A stretch of DNA of 64,000 bases from Scytolyngbya sp. HA4215-MV1 (GCA_019359045.1 JAHHIA010000006.1:62001-126000), one strand, 5' to 3'. Counted from the first letter of the stretch, positions 44,401 through 55,784 are shown. Notes: generated by a model not told the origin, from the letters alone. Numbers and translations: made by a program.

Positions 44401-47400
44401 ATCGACATTACTATTGGCACCAATCCGGGTGTACCCATTTACAACTTTGGGGCAGCGAGCTTTGCCGTTGCCGAAGGGAACGCCACCAACACCAATAACA
44501 CTGTGATTGCCATCACCCGCAGTGGCAACATCAGCATTGCCTCTTCACTAGATGTCGTACTGAGCGGCGGTACAGCCACCGCAGGCAGTGACTATACTGC
44601 CGGACCCATCACGATCAATTTTGCTGCCGGACAGACCACGGCATTTGTGCCCATTCAACTCCTGGGCGACACCGTCTTTGAACCGGATGAAACGGTGAAC
44701 CTGTTCCTGGCAAACTTCAGCAATGGCGGCACGGCAGGCACCACCCAAGCCACCGCAGTGCTGACCATTACCAACGATGATCAGCCTCCGGCCCCGGTTT
44801 ATAACTTCTCGGCAGCAACTTACAGCGTCAACGAAGGCAATGCCACCAATACTACGACGGTGGTGACCCTGACCCGTAGCGGCAACACCAGCATCGCCTC
44901 GTCGGTAGATGTGATTTTGGCGGGTGGTGTGCTCAACCCGGCAACCCCTGGCGTGGACTTTACCAGCGGTCCCATTACGGTGAACTTTGCGGCGGGGCAG
45001 ACGACCCAGACAGTTAGTATTCAGTTATTGGGTGACATCACTTTTGAACCGGACGAAACGATCGCCCTGTCTCTGGGCAACTTTACCAATGGCGGCACGG
45101 CAGGCAACCAGGGCACGGCAGTTTTGACCTTGCTGAATGATGATCCGGCTCCGGTGCCTGTATATAACTTCTCAGCTGCGACCTACAGTGCGGCAGAGGG
45201 CAACGCTACCAATACGGTCAGCGTCGTGGTGATCAACCGCAGTGGCAATACCAGTGTGACCTCTTCGGTGGATGTGGTGTTAAGTGGAGGCACCGCGATC
45301 GTGGGCACCGACTATACGGGCGGTCCGCTCACTATTACCTTTAATCCGGGTGAAACGACCAAGACTGTTCCGATCCAAATTCTGGGAGATGCCTTCTTTG
45401 AACCTGATGAAACGATCAATCTCTCGCTAACCAATTTTGTCGGTGGTGGTGCGGCTGGCGCTCAAAACACGGCAGTGTTTACCATTACCAACGATGACCA
45501 GGTGCCCCTCTACGATTTCTCGGCTGCCACCTACACTTACGCCGAAAACAGTGCGCCGAATACGGTCACCGTGACCATTAACCGCAGTGGTAACACCAAC
45601 ATTGCCTCTAGCCTCAATTTGATCCTGAATCCAGGTGCAACCAATCCTGCTACCGTGGGCACTGACTTTGCGGCGGGTCCCATTCCCATCAGCTTTGCGA
45701 TTGGAGAAACCACTAAGACCGTGACGATCGCCCTGGTGGATGATGCTATTCCCGAATTGGATGAGACGATCGCCCTGTCCCTGGCAAACTTTGACAATGG
45801 CGGCACTGTCGGCACTACTCAAAGCACCGCGATTCTCACCATCACCAACGACGATCCGACCCCGATCTACGATTTCTCAGCTGCAACTTATACCTACGCT
45901 GAAAATAGCGCCCCCAACACTGTCACCGTCACTATTAATCGCAGCGGCAATACTAACATTGCATCTGCACTCAATTTAATTCTCAATCCAGGCGCAACGA
46001 ATCCGGCAACTGTGGGCACCGACTTTGCTGCTGGACCCATCCCAGTCAGTTTTGCCGTAGGTGAGACAACCAAGACCGTGACGATCTCGTTGGTGGATGA
46101 TGCTATTCCCGAACTAGATGAGACGATCGCCCTGTCTCTGGCAAACTTCGACAATGGTGGCAGCGCAGGTACCACCCAAAGCACTGCGATTCTCACCATC
46201 ACCAACGATGATGCGTCTCCGGTCTATGATTTCTCAGCAGCGAATTATGCCTATGCGGAAAATAGTGCTCCTGGCACGGTGACCGTGACCATTAACCGCA
46301 GTGGCAATACCAACATTGCCTCAACCCTCAATTTGGTGCTCGATCCGGGCTCAACCAATCCCGCGACAGCTGGCGTAGACTTTACAGCGGGCCCGATTCC
46401 GGTCAGCTTCGCGATCGGCGAAACCACCAAAACGGTGACCATTAACCTGATTGACGATACCGTTTTTGAACCCGACGAGACGATCGCCCTGTCCCTGGCA
46501 AACTTCGACAATGGTGGCAGTGCTGGCACCACCCAGGGCACCGCAATTCTCACCATCACGAACGACGACGCAGCTCTTGTGCCGGTGTATGAGTTCTCAG
46601 CGGCGACCTATAGCTATGCCGAAAATGCCGCTCCCAACACTGTTACCGTTACCATCAATCGCACTGGCAATACCACCATTGCTTCAACACTTAATCTGAT
46701 CCTGGCTCCGGGGCTTACCAATCCGGCCACTGTGGGAACCGATTTCGCCGCAGGTCCGATTCCGGTCAGCTTCGCGATCGGCGAGACCACCCAAACCGTA
46801 ACAATTACGTTGGTGGATGATGCCATCCCCGAATTGGATGAAACGATCGCCCTGTCCCTGGCAAACTTTGACAATGGCGGCATTGTTGGCACGCAGAGCA
46901 CTGCTGTTCTCACTATCACCAACGACGATCCAGCTCCTGTGTACGATTTCTCGGCTGCCACCTACACCTACGCCGAGAATAGTGCGCCCAATACCGTCAC
47001 GGTCACCATTAACCGCAGTGGCAATACCATCATTGCCTCGACCCTCAACTTAGTGCTTGATCCAGGCGCAACCAATCCGGCAACACCGGGTGTTGATTTC
47101 ACCGCCGGACCGATCCCTGTCAGCTTTGCTGCTGGACAAACTTCCCAAACGATCACGATCGCCCTGGTGGATGATGCCATCCCCGAACTGGATGAGACGA
47201 TCGCCCTCTCCCTGGCAAACTTTGACAATGCGGGTACTGTCGGCACCCAGGGCACCGCAGTGCTCACCATTACCAACGACGATCCTTCACCTGTGTACGA
47301 GTTCTCGGCGGCGACCTATACCTATGCCGAAAATAGTGCACCGGGCACCGTCACAGTCATCATCAACCGGACGGGCAACACTAACATCGCCTCGACCCTC

Positions 47401-49983
47401 AATTTAGTGCTCGATCCGGGGGCAACCAACCCAGCAACGCCTGGCATCGATTTCACTGCCGGCCCGATCCCAGTCAACTTCGCCATTGGCGATACAACCC
47501 AAACGGTCACGATTGACCTGATCGACGATGCCCTGCCTGAGTTTGATGAGACGATCGCTCTGTCAATGGCAAACTTTGACAATCTCGGCAGTGCAGGCAC
47601 CCAAAGCACCGCCATTCTCACCATTACCAATGATGATCTGGCTCCCCTTTATAACTTCTCCAATATCAGCTACAGCTACGCCGAGAACAGTGCTGCCAAC
47701 ACTGTCACCGTTACGCTAATCCGCAGCAACAATACCAACATTGCTTCTTCCGTCGATTTGATCCTGGGTGCAGGAGCAAACAATCCTGCGACTCCCGGGA
47801 TTGACTTCACTGCCACTCCCATTACCGTCAACTTTGCGGTGGGTGACACCACTCAAACCATCACCATTCCCATCATTGACGATGCCCTGCCCGAACCCGA
47901 TGAGGAGATCGCTCTTTCCCTCGCTAACTTTAACAACGGCGGCACCGCAGGCACCTTTGACACTGCCACCCTGATCATTACCAACGATGATCCAGCCCCT
48001 GTTTATGACTTCTCCGCAGCCACCTATACCTTTGCAGAAAATGCTCCCGCCGGGACAGTCGTCGTCACAATTAATCGCAGTGGCAACACCAACATTGCCT
48101 CAACCCTCAACTTAGTGCTTGATCCAGGTGCAACCAATCCCGCGACTCCTGGCGTTGACTTCACCGCTGGACCGATTCCTATCAGCTTTGCTATTGGTGA
48201 AAATACAAAGACTGTCACCATCAGCTTGATTGACGACACAATTTTTGAGCCAGACGAGACGATCGCCCTTTCCTTAGCAAATTTTGACAATCTCGGCACC
48301 GTCGGCACTCAGGGCACCGCGATTCTCACGATTACCAATGACGATGCAGCTTTTGTGCCAGTCTACCAATTTTCGGCTGCTACCTACAGCTTTAACGAAA
48401 ACGCTGCTCCCAACACCGTGACCATCACCGTGACCCGCAGCGGCAACACCACCATCGCCTCTACCCTTGATCTCATCCTTGATCCGGGAGCCGTCAATGG
48501 TGCAACGCCTGGTGTTGACTTCACGGCAGGACCTATTCCAGTGAGCTTCGCGATCGGTGAAACTACCAAAACGGTGACCATTGGGCTGATCGACGATCCC
48601 GACTTTGAACCCGATGAGACGATCGCCCTTTCTTTAGCAAACTTCAGTAATGGCGGCATTACAGGCACTCAGGCAACGGCTGTGTTGACGATCGTCAACG
48701 ACGACGCTCCCAGCAATGCACCCGTCAAAGACATCTTTAATGGCAATAGCCCCACCGACCCCGTTCCTTCTAACTTGACTGCGGTCGGCAACACCCTCTT
48801 CTTCACCGCCAACAACGGCACCGACGGCATCGAGCTGTGGAAGAGTAATGGCACCCCTGCCGGAACCGTTATGGTCAAAGATATCTTCTCTGGCGCAACT
48901 GGCTCCGCCCCATCCAGTTTGGTCGCGTTTGGTAACACCCTCTATTTTGCCGCTAATGATGGAGTCAACGGCATCGAACTCTGGAAGAGCGACGGCACAG
49001 CGGCTGGCACCGTACTGGTCAAAGATATCTTCTTAGGAGCCAATGGTTCTTCACCCAGCAACCTTTTTGTCGTGGGTAACACCCTTTATTTTACGGCGAA
49101 TAATGGTGCGAACGGTGTCGAACTCTGGAAGAGTGATGGCACTACTGCGGGCACCGTACTGGTCAAGGATATTAACAGCTTTGGTGACGCCTTACCCTAT
49201 AGTTTCGCTGCCATCAACAACACGCTCTACTTCTTTGCCAACAATGGCTTAACCGGGATCGGACTCTGGAAGAGCGACGGCACAGCTGCGGGAACTGTTC
49301 AGGTCAGAGATGTCTCCTTCGTGGTGGATGAAGACCCCGGCAGCCTGATTGCTGTCGGCAATCGCCTTTTCTTTACTGCGGTGGGCAGCACCACCGTAGG
49401 TAGGGAACTATGGACGAGCGATGGCACCACGGCAGGCACAGTTCAGGTGAAAGACATTAACCCCACTGCTGACTTTGGCTCAGGCATCGCTAACCTCACT
49501 AGCTTTAATGGAGCGCTATACTTCACCGCGAGCGATGGAACGGGAACCCGTCTGTGGAAGAGCGATGGAACCGCGGCTGGAACCGTTCAAGTCGCTAACA
49601 GCCCTGCCTCACCGAATCGGTTGACCGTCGTGGGTTCCACCCTCTATTTCCGGGCAGGCAATGGTGGTACTGGAGAATTGTGGAAGAGTGATGGCACGGC
49701 AGCAGGCACTGTTCTGGTACTAGATATCAACGGTAGCACCAACACAGGATCGAACTCGATTGATGAATTGATCAACTTCAACGGCACGCTCTACTTCCGA
49801 GCCAATGATGGCGTCAATGGTCTGGAACTTTGGAAGAGCGATGGCACCGCAGCAGGCACTGTGCTGGTCAAAGATTTCAATCCAACTGGCAGTTCTACCC
49901 CCCAGTTTTTGACCGTGGTGGGGAATCATCTCTTCTTAGTCGCCAATGATGGCACAACCGGGAATGAGTTGTGGGTTATCTAA
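41416..49983 (+). CDS. Giant extracellular repeat protein: PPC, FG-GAP-like, cadherin-like, 12 Calx-beta and ELW-DGT repeats
   Basis: The 2855-residue protein is modular. Residues 1-115 are a PPC-type beta domain (IDIYRFSLG...YYIRVTPVGG). Residues 120-375 carry about five FG-GAP/VCBS-like repeats (ADFTGDGRPDIVWRNQ). A second PPC domain spans 380-495. Four cadherin-like repeats (VSDIDAGNNDLTVSLS, GLTFLTGDGTAD) fill about 500-1005. Twelve Calx-beta repeats cover 1007-2432, and eight ELWKSDGTAAGTV repeats plus a final ELWVI end the protein. There is no signal peptide. Acidic calcium-type loops (DFTGDG, DETIALSLANF) suggest type I secretion and a surface or matrix role. It resembles the neighbouring protein at 50384. 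Confidence 0.85.
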   Translation: MTDNAGNTLGTARAISLNASVQTFTDAINPTDPIDIYRFSLGIRSSLNLFVNNLAANAKLELLDGGGNLVSVNGVPQQSDNAGTFAESINTILNPGVYYIRVTPVGGASTAYTLGANIQNSIQPDLIWRNYATGGKVLWRMQGTIAINTIPFGPAVTDVNWQIQGSADFTGDSQPDIVWRNQATGDKVIWQMNGDTPVATLPFGPPVPDTNWQIQATADFTGDGRPDIVWRNQANGTQVIWQMNGTTAVATIPLNPVVSDINWRIVAAADFTGDGQNDIVWRNQLTGEQVIWQMNGTTPTATLPIVGPAVPDPNWKIAGAGDFTGEGQPDILWRNQATGVQVIWQMNRNTAISTINLLPNVVDPNWRVLTPFNRVNPPTRLDLAGNAASQAFNLGTVSGSGVYQDFIGPSDPADVYKFTLAAASSFSLNLTGLTQNLDVELLDSNGALLPPASNNAGTTPETLTRNLAAGTYYIRVFQGASNQNSNYALAIAVNNAPDIIAPTTPQFVDQNVSLLIPNVSITDPDAVTSQVTLSTANGVLSLGSTAGLTFSTGDGTTDSTMVFTGSLTAINTALAGLIYRANNGFTGPTTINLAVNDQGNGSTAAPLSDSATIDITVTAVNAAPVITVPTPQVVTEDIDTPLAGIRIDDPDAFNGILTVSLSVVNGTLTLSNTAGLDFAVGDGTADSNLTFSGPLALINTALNNLVYRSKNNFNGADTLTIQVSDNGNTGSGVPLSDIRTLPITVSAGNDAPVITAPATQTVNEDTSLTIVGISVSDIDAGNNDLTVSLSATSGVITLGSTAGLTFLTGDGTADKVLSFSGTLAEINAALNNLVYLGNPNFAGTDNILINVNDNGNTGGINLSDNKTIALTVSPVNDAPNLTVPGALSTTTATNLPISGILVSDVDVVTTPFSFTIAASNGVLSLGSTTGLTFSSGDGNQDPRMTFTGTLTAINNALNTLVYRSLPGFNGIETLTLTVNDNGNTGFGPNLSNTRTIDITIGTNPGVPIYNFGAASFAVAEGNATNTNNTVIAITRSGNISIASSLDVVLSGGTATAGSDYTAGPITINFAAGQTTAFVPIQLLGDTVFEPDETVNLFLANFSNGGTAGTTQATAVLTITNDDQPPAPVYNFSAATYSVNEGNATNTTTVVTLTRSGNTSIASSVDVILAGGVLNPATPGVDFTSGPITVNFAAGQTTQTVSIQLLGDITFEPDETIALSLGNFTNGGTAGNQGTAVLTLLNDDPAPVPVYNFSAATYSAAEGNATNTVSVVVINRSGNTSVTSSVDVVLSGGTAIVGTDYTGGPLTITFNPGETTKTVPIQILGDAFFEPDETINLSLTNFVGGGAAGAQNTAVFTITNDDQVPLYDFSAATYTYAENSAPNTVTVTINRSGNTNIASSLNLILNPGATNPATVGTDFAAGPIPISFAIGETTKTVTIALVDDAIPELDETIALSLANFDNGGTVGTTQSTAILTITNDDPTPIYDFSAATYTYAENSAPNTVTVTINRSGNTNIASALNLILNPGATNPATVGTDFAAGPIPVSFAVGETTKTVTISLVDDAIPELDETIALSLANFDNGGSAGTTQSTAILTITNDDASPVYDFSAANYAYAENSAPGTVTVTINRSGNTNIASTLNLVLDPGSTNPATAGVDFTAGPIPVSFAIGETTKTVTINLIDDTVFEPDETIALSLANFDNGGSAGTTQGTAILTITNDDAALVPVYEFSAATYSYAENAAPNTVTVTINRTGNTTIASTLNLILAPGLTNPATVGTDFAAGPIPVSFAIGETTQTVTITLVDDAIPELDETIALSLANFDNGGIVGTQSTAVLTITNDDPAPVYDFSAATYTYAENSAPNTVTVTINRSGNTIIASTLNLVLDPGATNPATPGVDFTAGPIPVSFAAGQTSQTITIALVDDAIPELDETIALSLANFDNAGTVGTQGTAVLTITNDDPSPVYEFSAATYTYAENSAPGTVTVIINRTGNTNIASTLNLVLDPGATNPATPGIDFTAGPIPVNFAIGDTTQTVTIDLIDDALPEFDETIALSMANFDNLGSAGTQSTAILTITNDDLAPLYNFSNISYSYAENSAANTVTVTLIRSNNTNIASSVDLILGAGANNPATPGIDFTATPITVNFAVGDTTQTITIPIIDDALPEPDEEIALSLANFNNGGTAGTFDTATLIITNDDPAPVYDFSAATYTFAENAPAGTVVVTINRSGNTNIASTLNLVLDPGATNPATPGVDFTAGPIPISFAIGENTKTVTISLIDDTIFEPDETIALSLANFDNLGTVGTQGTAILTITNDDAAFVPVYQFSAATYSFNENAAPNTVTITVTRSGNTTIASTLDLILDPGAVNGATPGVDFTAGPIPVSFAIGETTKTVTIGLIDDPDFEPDETIALSLANFSNGGITGTQATAVLTIVNDDAPSNAPVKDIFNGNSPTDPVPSNLTAVGNTLFFTANNGTDGIELWKSNGTPAGTVMVKDIFSGATGSAPSSLVAFGNTLYFAANDGVNGIELWKSDGTAAGTVLVKDIFLGANGSSPSNLFVVGNTLYFTANNGANGVELWKSDGTTAGTVLVKDINSFGDALPYSFAAINNTLYFFANNGLTGIGLWKSDGTAAGTVQVRDVSFVVDEDPGSLIAVGNRLFFTAVGSTTVGRELWTSDGTTAGTVQVKDINPTADFGSGIANLTSFNGALYFTASDGTGTRLWKSDGTAAGTVQVANSPASPNRLTVVGSTLYFRAGNGGTGELWKSDGTAAGTVLVLDINGSTNTGSNSIDELINFNGTLYFRANDGVNGLELWKSDGTAAGTVLVKDFNPTGSSTPQFLTVVGNHLFLVANDGTTGNELWVI
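44434..48711 (+). repeat. Twelve tandem Calx-beta coding repeats (about 357 bp each)
   Basis: Each unit starts (P)xY(D/N/E)FSAATY and ends LTITNDD. Copies 4-9 are the most alike, sharing YAENSAPNTVTVTINRSGNT and LDETIALSLANFDNGG; the first and tenth have diverged most. The uniformity in the middle suggests recent expansion by unequal exchange. Confidence 0.85.
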
Positions 49984-50383
49984 ACCAATCATCCTTAGGA
50001 GATTTCCAGAAAAGATTCTACCTCCTTCTGCCATTGCCCTTTGACTTCACTCAGGGCAAAAGCTGGCTGGGCGGAGTCTAAGCCAGCGGGTAATTGTTTG
50101 CTAGAAATCTCCTTAGGACGAGGAATTTAATAACACGGATAATTTCTCCGTGGGGACGTTATGCCTCGCGTCCCCACGGTAAACAAATTCCGATCCTATT
50201 GAATTCACAATCCTTAATAACAAGCAGTCTAAAAGGACGAAAGAGGCAACTTCGTCCTTTTGTTCGTGTGGTTGTAAATTCACGGACCAAGCACATTAAA
50301 TCTTTAGTAAAGTCCCCGTATTTCCTGTCAAATTAGTTACATTCTTGAGTGAAGATAAAAATGTTCTTCTTGCAAGGGTGCTT
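49984..50383. other. Intergenic region with three inverted repeats
   Basis: CCTTAGGAGATTTC near 49992 and GAAATCTCCTTAGG near 50105 are near-complementary arms about 115 bp apart. CCGTGGGGACG/CGTCCCCACGG (50148-50179) is a perfect 11-bp hairpin without a U-run. The third is the terminator at 50231-50261. No protein gene is evident. Confidence 0.55.
50231..50261 (+). terminator. Terminator downstream of the giant repeat gene
   Basis: AAAAGGACGAA and TTCGTCCTTTT are perfect 11-bp arms with a 9-base loop. The U-rich 3' arm makes it a good intrinsic terminator. Confidence 0.65.
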
Positions 50384-52888
50384 ATGCCTGCGGGTAACAC
50401 TTTAGCGGCTGCCAGTCCCCTCAACTTTAGAGTCAGTGCTCTTCAGGTTGTCGGTGATTCCGTCAGTGCCAATGCGCCTGACTTTTACACCTTTCGCCTC
50501 AATGGACGGAGCAGCCTCAACTTTACTCTAAACAGCCTCACTCCTGGCGGCAATGTTGACTTCAAACTACTTGCCAGCAATGGCACTGTCTTGCAAGACT
50601 CTACGAACAGTGGCAACTTGGCAGACTTCATTAATCGGTTTGACCAGGCAGTCGGGGTCTACTACCTCCAGGTGTATACCGATAGTCCTACCAATGCCAG
50701 CTACAGTCTTAACCTGATCAATCGGAATACGGCGCTTACCGACATCATTTGGCGCAACTACGGAACTCCCGGTCTCAGTGGATCTACTGCCCTCTGGAGA
50801 ATGAGTGGGTTAACCCCAGTCAGCACAGTCAATTTTCCGATCAGTCCTTTGCCCGATTGGCAAATCGCTGGCACAGGTGATTTTAATCAGGATGGACAAG
50901 CAGATATTGTTTGGCGCAACTATGGTGCAACCGTTCCGCCTGGCGGCAGAACAGTGATCTGGACTATGAATGGAGAAACCCCAACTGGCACTGTACCGCT
51001 CAATACTCCGCCAGTTGATGATCCTAACTGGCGAATTGAGGGAGTTGCGGATTTCAACAATGATGGGCAGGGAGATTTGGTCTGGCGCTACTACGGTACG
51101 ACAGGTCCTACGGTAGGTCAAACTGTAATCTGGACAATGAATGGGACTGTGCCCACCAGTACCCTAAATATGCCAGTTCTGGTCACTGATCCCAATTGGC
51201 ATATTGTGGGCATTGGCGATTTTACAGGTGATGGGAAACCTGATTTATTGTGGCGCAACTATGGAGCCATAGTGCCACCGGGAGGTAGAACGGTCATTTG
51301 GACGATGAATGGCACCACCCCCACTTCAACAGTCACTTTTCCGGTTGCGGTCGATGATATCAATTGGCACGTCGATGCGATCGGTGATTTTAATGGAGAT
51401 AACCAAACCGACATTCTCTGGCGCAATTACGGTGCCACGGTTCCTCCAATTGGGAGAACCGTCATTTGGACCATGAATGGGACCGTTCCAACCTCAACAG
51501 TTACCTTTCCTGTTGCAGTTGATGATACGAATTGGCAAGTGGATGCCCTGAGAACTCGCTATGAAGCCCCGCCCTGGCTGGATATTGATGGCAATTCGTT
51601 TACGACTGCCTTCAAAATTGGCAATCTCAACGGGAGTGGACATTACTCTGATCAGGTTGGGAGCAAAGATAGTAACGATTTTTATCAGTTTGATATAGCC
51701 TCCGATCGCACCGTCCATTGGGTGCTGGAGAGCGCAAGTAACAATGTTACGATGCAACTCTATCAAGATGCCAATGCCAATGGAACGATCGAAGATACAG
51801 AAGCGATCTCCTTGACATTTCAGAGAGGTTCCACCTTTCAGAGTGTCAACGCATTTTTGCAGGCAGGCACTTACTATCTGCGAATTCAGAGTGCTAGCAC
51901 CCAACTTCAGAGTACGAATACTCAGCAGTCCCCGAGTACTGGCAGGATCAGATATACCCTAACGATCGATGGCAATGCCAACTATACCGCTCAGGTACTC
52001 ACACCTGCCTTGCCTGATACCTTAAAAGAGGCTTCAGGACTGGTCAGAGGAACGGGAGGCTTTTGGTGGACCATTTTAGATTCTGGCAACCCCAATAAGC
52101 TCTATGCATTGAACGAACAGGGGCAAGTCCTGGCTCAGGTGACTGTAAATGGAGCCACCAATGTGGACTGGGAAGAAATTACTGCTGGACCGAACCCCAA
52201 TGGCAGCGGCAGAGTGCTATTTATCGGCGATTTTGGTAATAATAGCTCGTCTACCACCCTCTCTACCTTTCCAACGGTGGGTAGTCGAACCAATCAAGTG
52301 ATTTACATGGTAGGTGAACCCAGTCTGACCGATACCAGTGTCAACCTATTGCAAACGCTACCTATTCAGTTCCCATCTGTGAATGGGAGTCCAGCCAACT
52401 ATGACATTGAGGCAATGATTTATGATTCGGTGGCACAACAACTGGTACTTATCACAAAAGATTTGAATGGAGTGGCAACTGGACTGGGTGGGGTCAGTCA
52501 TATCTTTACGCGCAGTCTCGATCCAACGCAGCCACTCTTGACTGAAGTCGCAACGTTTGATTTGACTAACCGTCCGTTGACTCCTACTCCAGGCGTTCCC
52601 TATGGGCTCGATCGCCTAGTTACAGGAGCTGCGCTAAGTGACGATGGCAGCGTCTTTTTATTGCGCACTTATGAAAGTGTTTTTCGTTGGGTACGATCGC
52701 CCAATGAAAGCTGGACTCAGCTATTCCAACAAACACCTCAGGTGATTGATTTGATCGCCGAACCCCAAGGCGAAGGAATTGCTTTTGGCAGCAACAACAA
52801 CGATTTCTTTACCATCAGCGAATCTACCGACCCATTTTTAGGAATCCCCGCAGCCACAGGGCAACTTCTCCGCTACGTTGCCTCCTAA
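50384..52888 (+). CDS. FG-GAP-like repeat protein with PPC domains and an esterase-like C-terminal domain
   Basis: The ATG at 50384 follows AAGGG and is preferred; a TTG at 50345 lacks a ribosome-binding site. The product has 834 residues. Order: a PPC-like domain (PDFYTFRLNGRSSLNF...GVYYLQVYTD), five FG-GAP-like repeats (DFNGDNQTDILWRNYGATVP, VIWTMNGTVPTSTV), a second PPC domain (DSNDFYQFDIAS...GTYYLRIQSA), and a C-terminal propeller-like domain (LKEASGLVRGTGGFWWTILD, VDWEEITAGP, FIGDFGNN). The last resembles esterase-like or phytase-like propellers. It lacks a signal peptide. It shares its repeats with the giant neighbour, so both likely came from one duplication and may be exported together. 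Confidence 0.75.
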   Translation: MPAGNTLAAASPLNFRVSALQVVGDSVSANAPDFYTFRLNGRSSLNFTLNSLTPGGNVDFKLLASNGTVLQDSTNSGNLADFINRFDQAVGVYYLQVYTDSPTNASYSLNLINRNTALTDIIWRNYGTPGLSGSTALWRMSGLTPVSTVNFPISPLPDWQIAGTGDFNQDGQADIVWRNYGATVPPGGRTVIWTMNGETPTGTVPLNTPPVDDPNWRIEGVADFNNDGQGDLVWRYYGTTGPTVGQTVIWTMNGTVPTSTLNMPVLVTDPNWHIVGIGDFTGDGKPDLLWRNYGAIVPPGGRTVIWTMNGTTPTSTVTFPVAVDDINWHVDAIGDFNGDNQTDILWRNYGATVPPIGRTVIWTMNGTVPTSTVTFPVAVDDTNWQVDALRTRYEAPPWLDIDGNSFTTAFKIGNLNGSGHYSDQVGSKDSNDFYQFDIASDRTVHWVLESASNNVTMQLYQDANANGTIEDTEAISLTFQRGSTFQSVNAFLQAGTYYLRIQSASTQLQSTNTQQSPSTGRIRYTLTIDGNANYTAQVLTPALPDTLKEASGLVRGTGGFWWTILDSGNPNKLYALNEQGQVLAQVTVNGATNVDWEEITAGPNPNGSGRVLFIGDFGNNSSSTTLSTFPTVGSRTNQVIYMVGEPSLTDTSVNLLQTLPIQFPSVNGSPANYDIEAMIYDSVAQQLVLITKDLNGVATGLGGVSHIFTRSLDPTQPLLTEVATFDLTNRPLTPTPGVPYGLDRLVTGAALSDDGSVFLLRTYESVFRWVRSPNESWTQLFQQTPQVIDLIAEPQGEGIAFGSNNNDFFTISESTDPFLGIPAATGQLLRYVAS

Positions 52889-52954
52889 TCGCGAATCTGT
52901 AAGAAACAGGTAGTATGGAGCATACGTTTCAAAAGATGCTTTTTTGTCCAAGGC

Positions 52955-54289
52955 ATGAGCAACTATTCTGAGACTCCTCAGCCCAGTTCATCTTCTTCAA
53001 TGCCCGAGCCTAGCGATTCTTTAGATCTGGAGACGATCGCTCATCCAGAAAATGCTAATAATGGATCTGCCAATACATTAGCCAATCCCACGCTATTGAC
53101 AAAAGCGGCTTCTTCTAATGTGGAACAAGGGGTATTGTCCTCTAAACCGCGAGGAGCCTCTCATCCCAATTCACTAAATATTTCCCCGGCGAGACCATCG
53201 GCGGTGCTGGTCGTTTTAGGGGCGATCGCAATTCTCATTACGGGCTGGATACTCAACAATCTCTGGTTAGAGCTTGCTGGCACCTTGGTTGCGTTTGTGG
53301 TCTCTCTACGGATTGTTGCGCCTACGCTCAGCGCCATCGTGTCAGAATTGTTATCCCAGGAAGAAAAGATCAACTTGATCGCGACCGGAGGACTGCTCAT
53401 TGCAACCGTGGGCGGACTAAAACTCTTAGGGGTCGATCGCAAAATTGGTGCCTGGCTGAGTCAGGCCAATTGGGACGCAGTAGGGGCGCTAGGGGAGGTG
53501 TTTGGCGCATTAGGTCAGATTTTAATTGCCGTTCTGGCAGTCTATATTGCTTGGCGGCAGTACGTGATTGAAAAAGACTTGACCACCCAGCAAAATCGGA
53601 TTACGCAGCAGCAGACGATCGATTCTTATTTTCAGGGCATTTCCGATTTGGTGCTGGATGAAGAAGGCTTACTGGAAGATTGGCCCCAAGAACGGGCGAT
53701 CGCTGCGGGACGCACTGCCGCCATCCTTGGCAGCATTGATGCCGAAGGCAAAGCCAAAGTAATCCGCTTTCTCTCCTGTGCCAGGTTGCTCTCTCCTCTC
53801 AGACGCGACAACCGACTGGGGCGCGCTATTTTGGATGGATCAGGCGGCTATCAAGAAGATCGGGCGCAGGGCATCCGGGTCATCGACCTGGGCATCATGC
53901 TGGCAAGAGCAGATCTGTCCAAAACCGACTTACGCTGGACGGATCTCAGTGAAGTCAATCTGATCAGAGCCAATCTCAGCGGTTGCGATCTGGTCAAAGC
54001 CAATTTCTGTCGCACCATTTTATATGAAGCCAACTTGCGAAATGCTGACTTGAATGGCACTCGTTTTTTCTACGGTAATGCTGAAACTGCGTCTCCCCGC
54101 AGCCGTACTGACCATCCCAACTACAAAACAGGCGAATTCACGGGTGCAGTAGTTGAAAATGCCAATTTAACCAATGTAGAAGATTTGTCTGAAGAGCAAC
54201 GATATTATTGCTGCGCCTGGGGCGGTGCCAAAACTAGAGCAACTATTCCTGGCGGTTGTGAGGGAATTCCGAATAAATTGGGAAGGTGA
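52955..54289 (+). CDS. Membrane protein with C-terminal pentapeptide repeats
   Basis: The 444-residue protein has a Ser/Pro-rich cytoplasmic start (residues 1-85). Four hydrophobic helices follow: SAVLVVLGAIAILITGWIL, LELAGTLVAFVVSLRIVA, LIATGGLLIATVGGLKLL and ALGQILIAVLAVYIAWR. Next is a soluble region. The pentapeptide stretch at residues about 310-365 includes ARADLSKTDLRWTDLSEVNL and then IRANLSGCDLVKANFC. The tail ends GGAKTRATIPGGCEGIPNKL. Pentapeptide proteins form right-handed beta helices for protein contacts. Function is unknown. Confidence 0.8.
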   Translation: MSNYSETPQPSSSSSMPEPSDSLDLETIAHPENANNGSANTLANPTLLTKAASSNVEQGVLSSKPRGASHPNSLNISPARPSAVLVVLGAIAILITGWILNNLWLELAGTLVAFVVSLRIVAPTLSAIVSELLSQEEKINLIATGGLLIATVGGLKLLGVDRKIGAWLSQANWDAVGALGEVFGALGQILIAVLAVYIAWRQYVIEKDLTTQQNRITQQQTIDSYFQGISDLVLDEEGLLEDWPQERAIAAGRTAAILGSIDAEGKAKVIRFLSCARLLSPLRRDNRLGRAILDGSGGYQEDRAQGIRVIDLGIMLARADLSKTDLRWTDLSEVNLIRANLSGCDLVKANFCRTILYEANLRNADLNGTRFFYGNAETASPRSRTDHPNYKTGEFTGAVVENANLTNVEDLSEEQRYYCCAWGGAKTRATIPGGCEGIPNKLGR

Positions 54290-54386
54290 AGGGCATCTCA
54301 GATTTACGGAGCGCCGTTGAGGCTGACACGGCGACAGGAGGAGACGCGGAGAAGCTGAGTAAAAATTCCCGCGTCTTCCTGAACCA

Positions 54387-55784
<1,398 letters not shown>

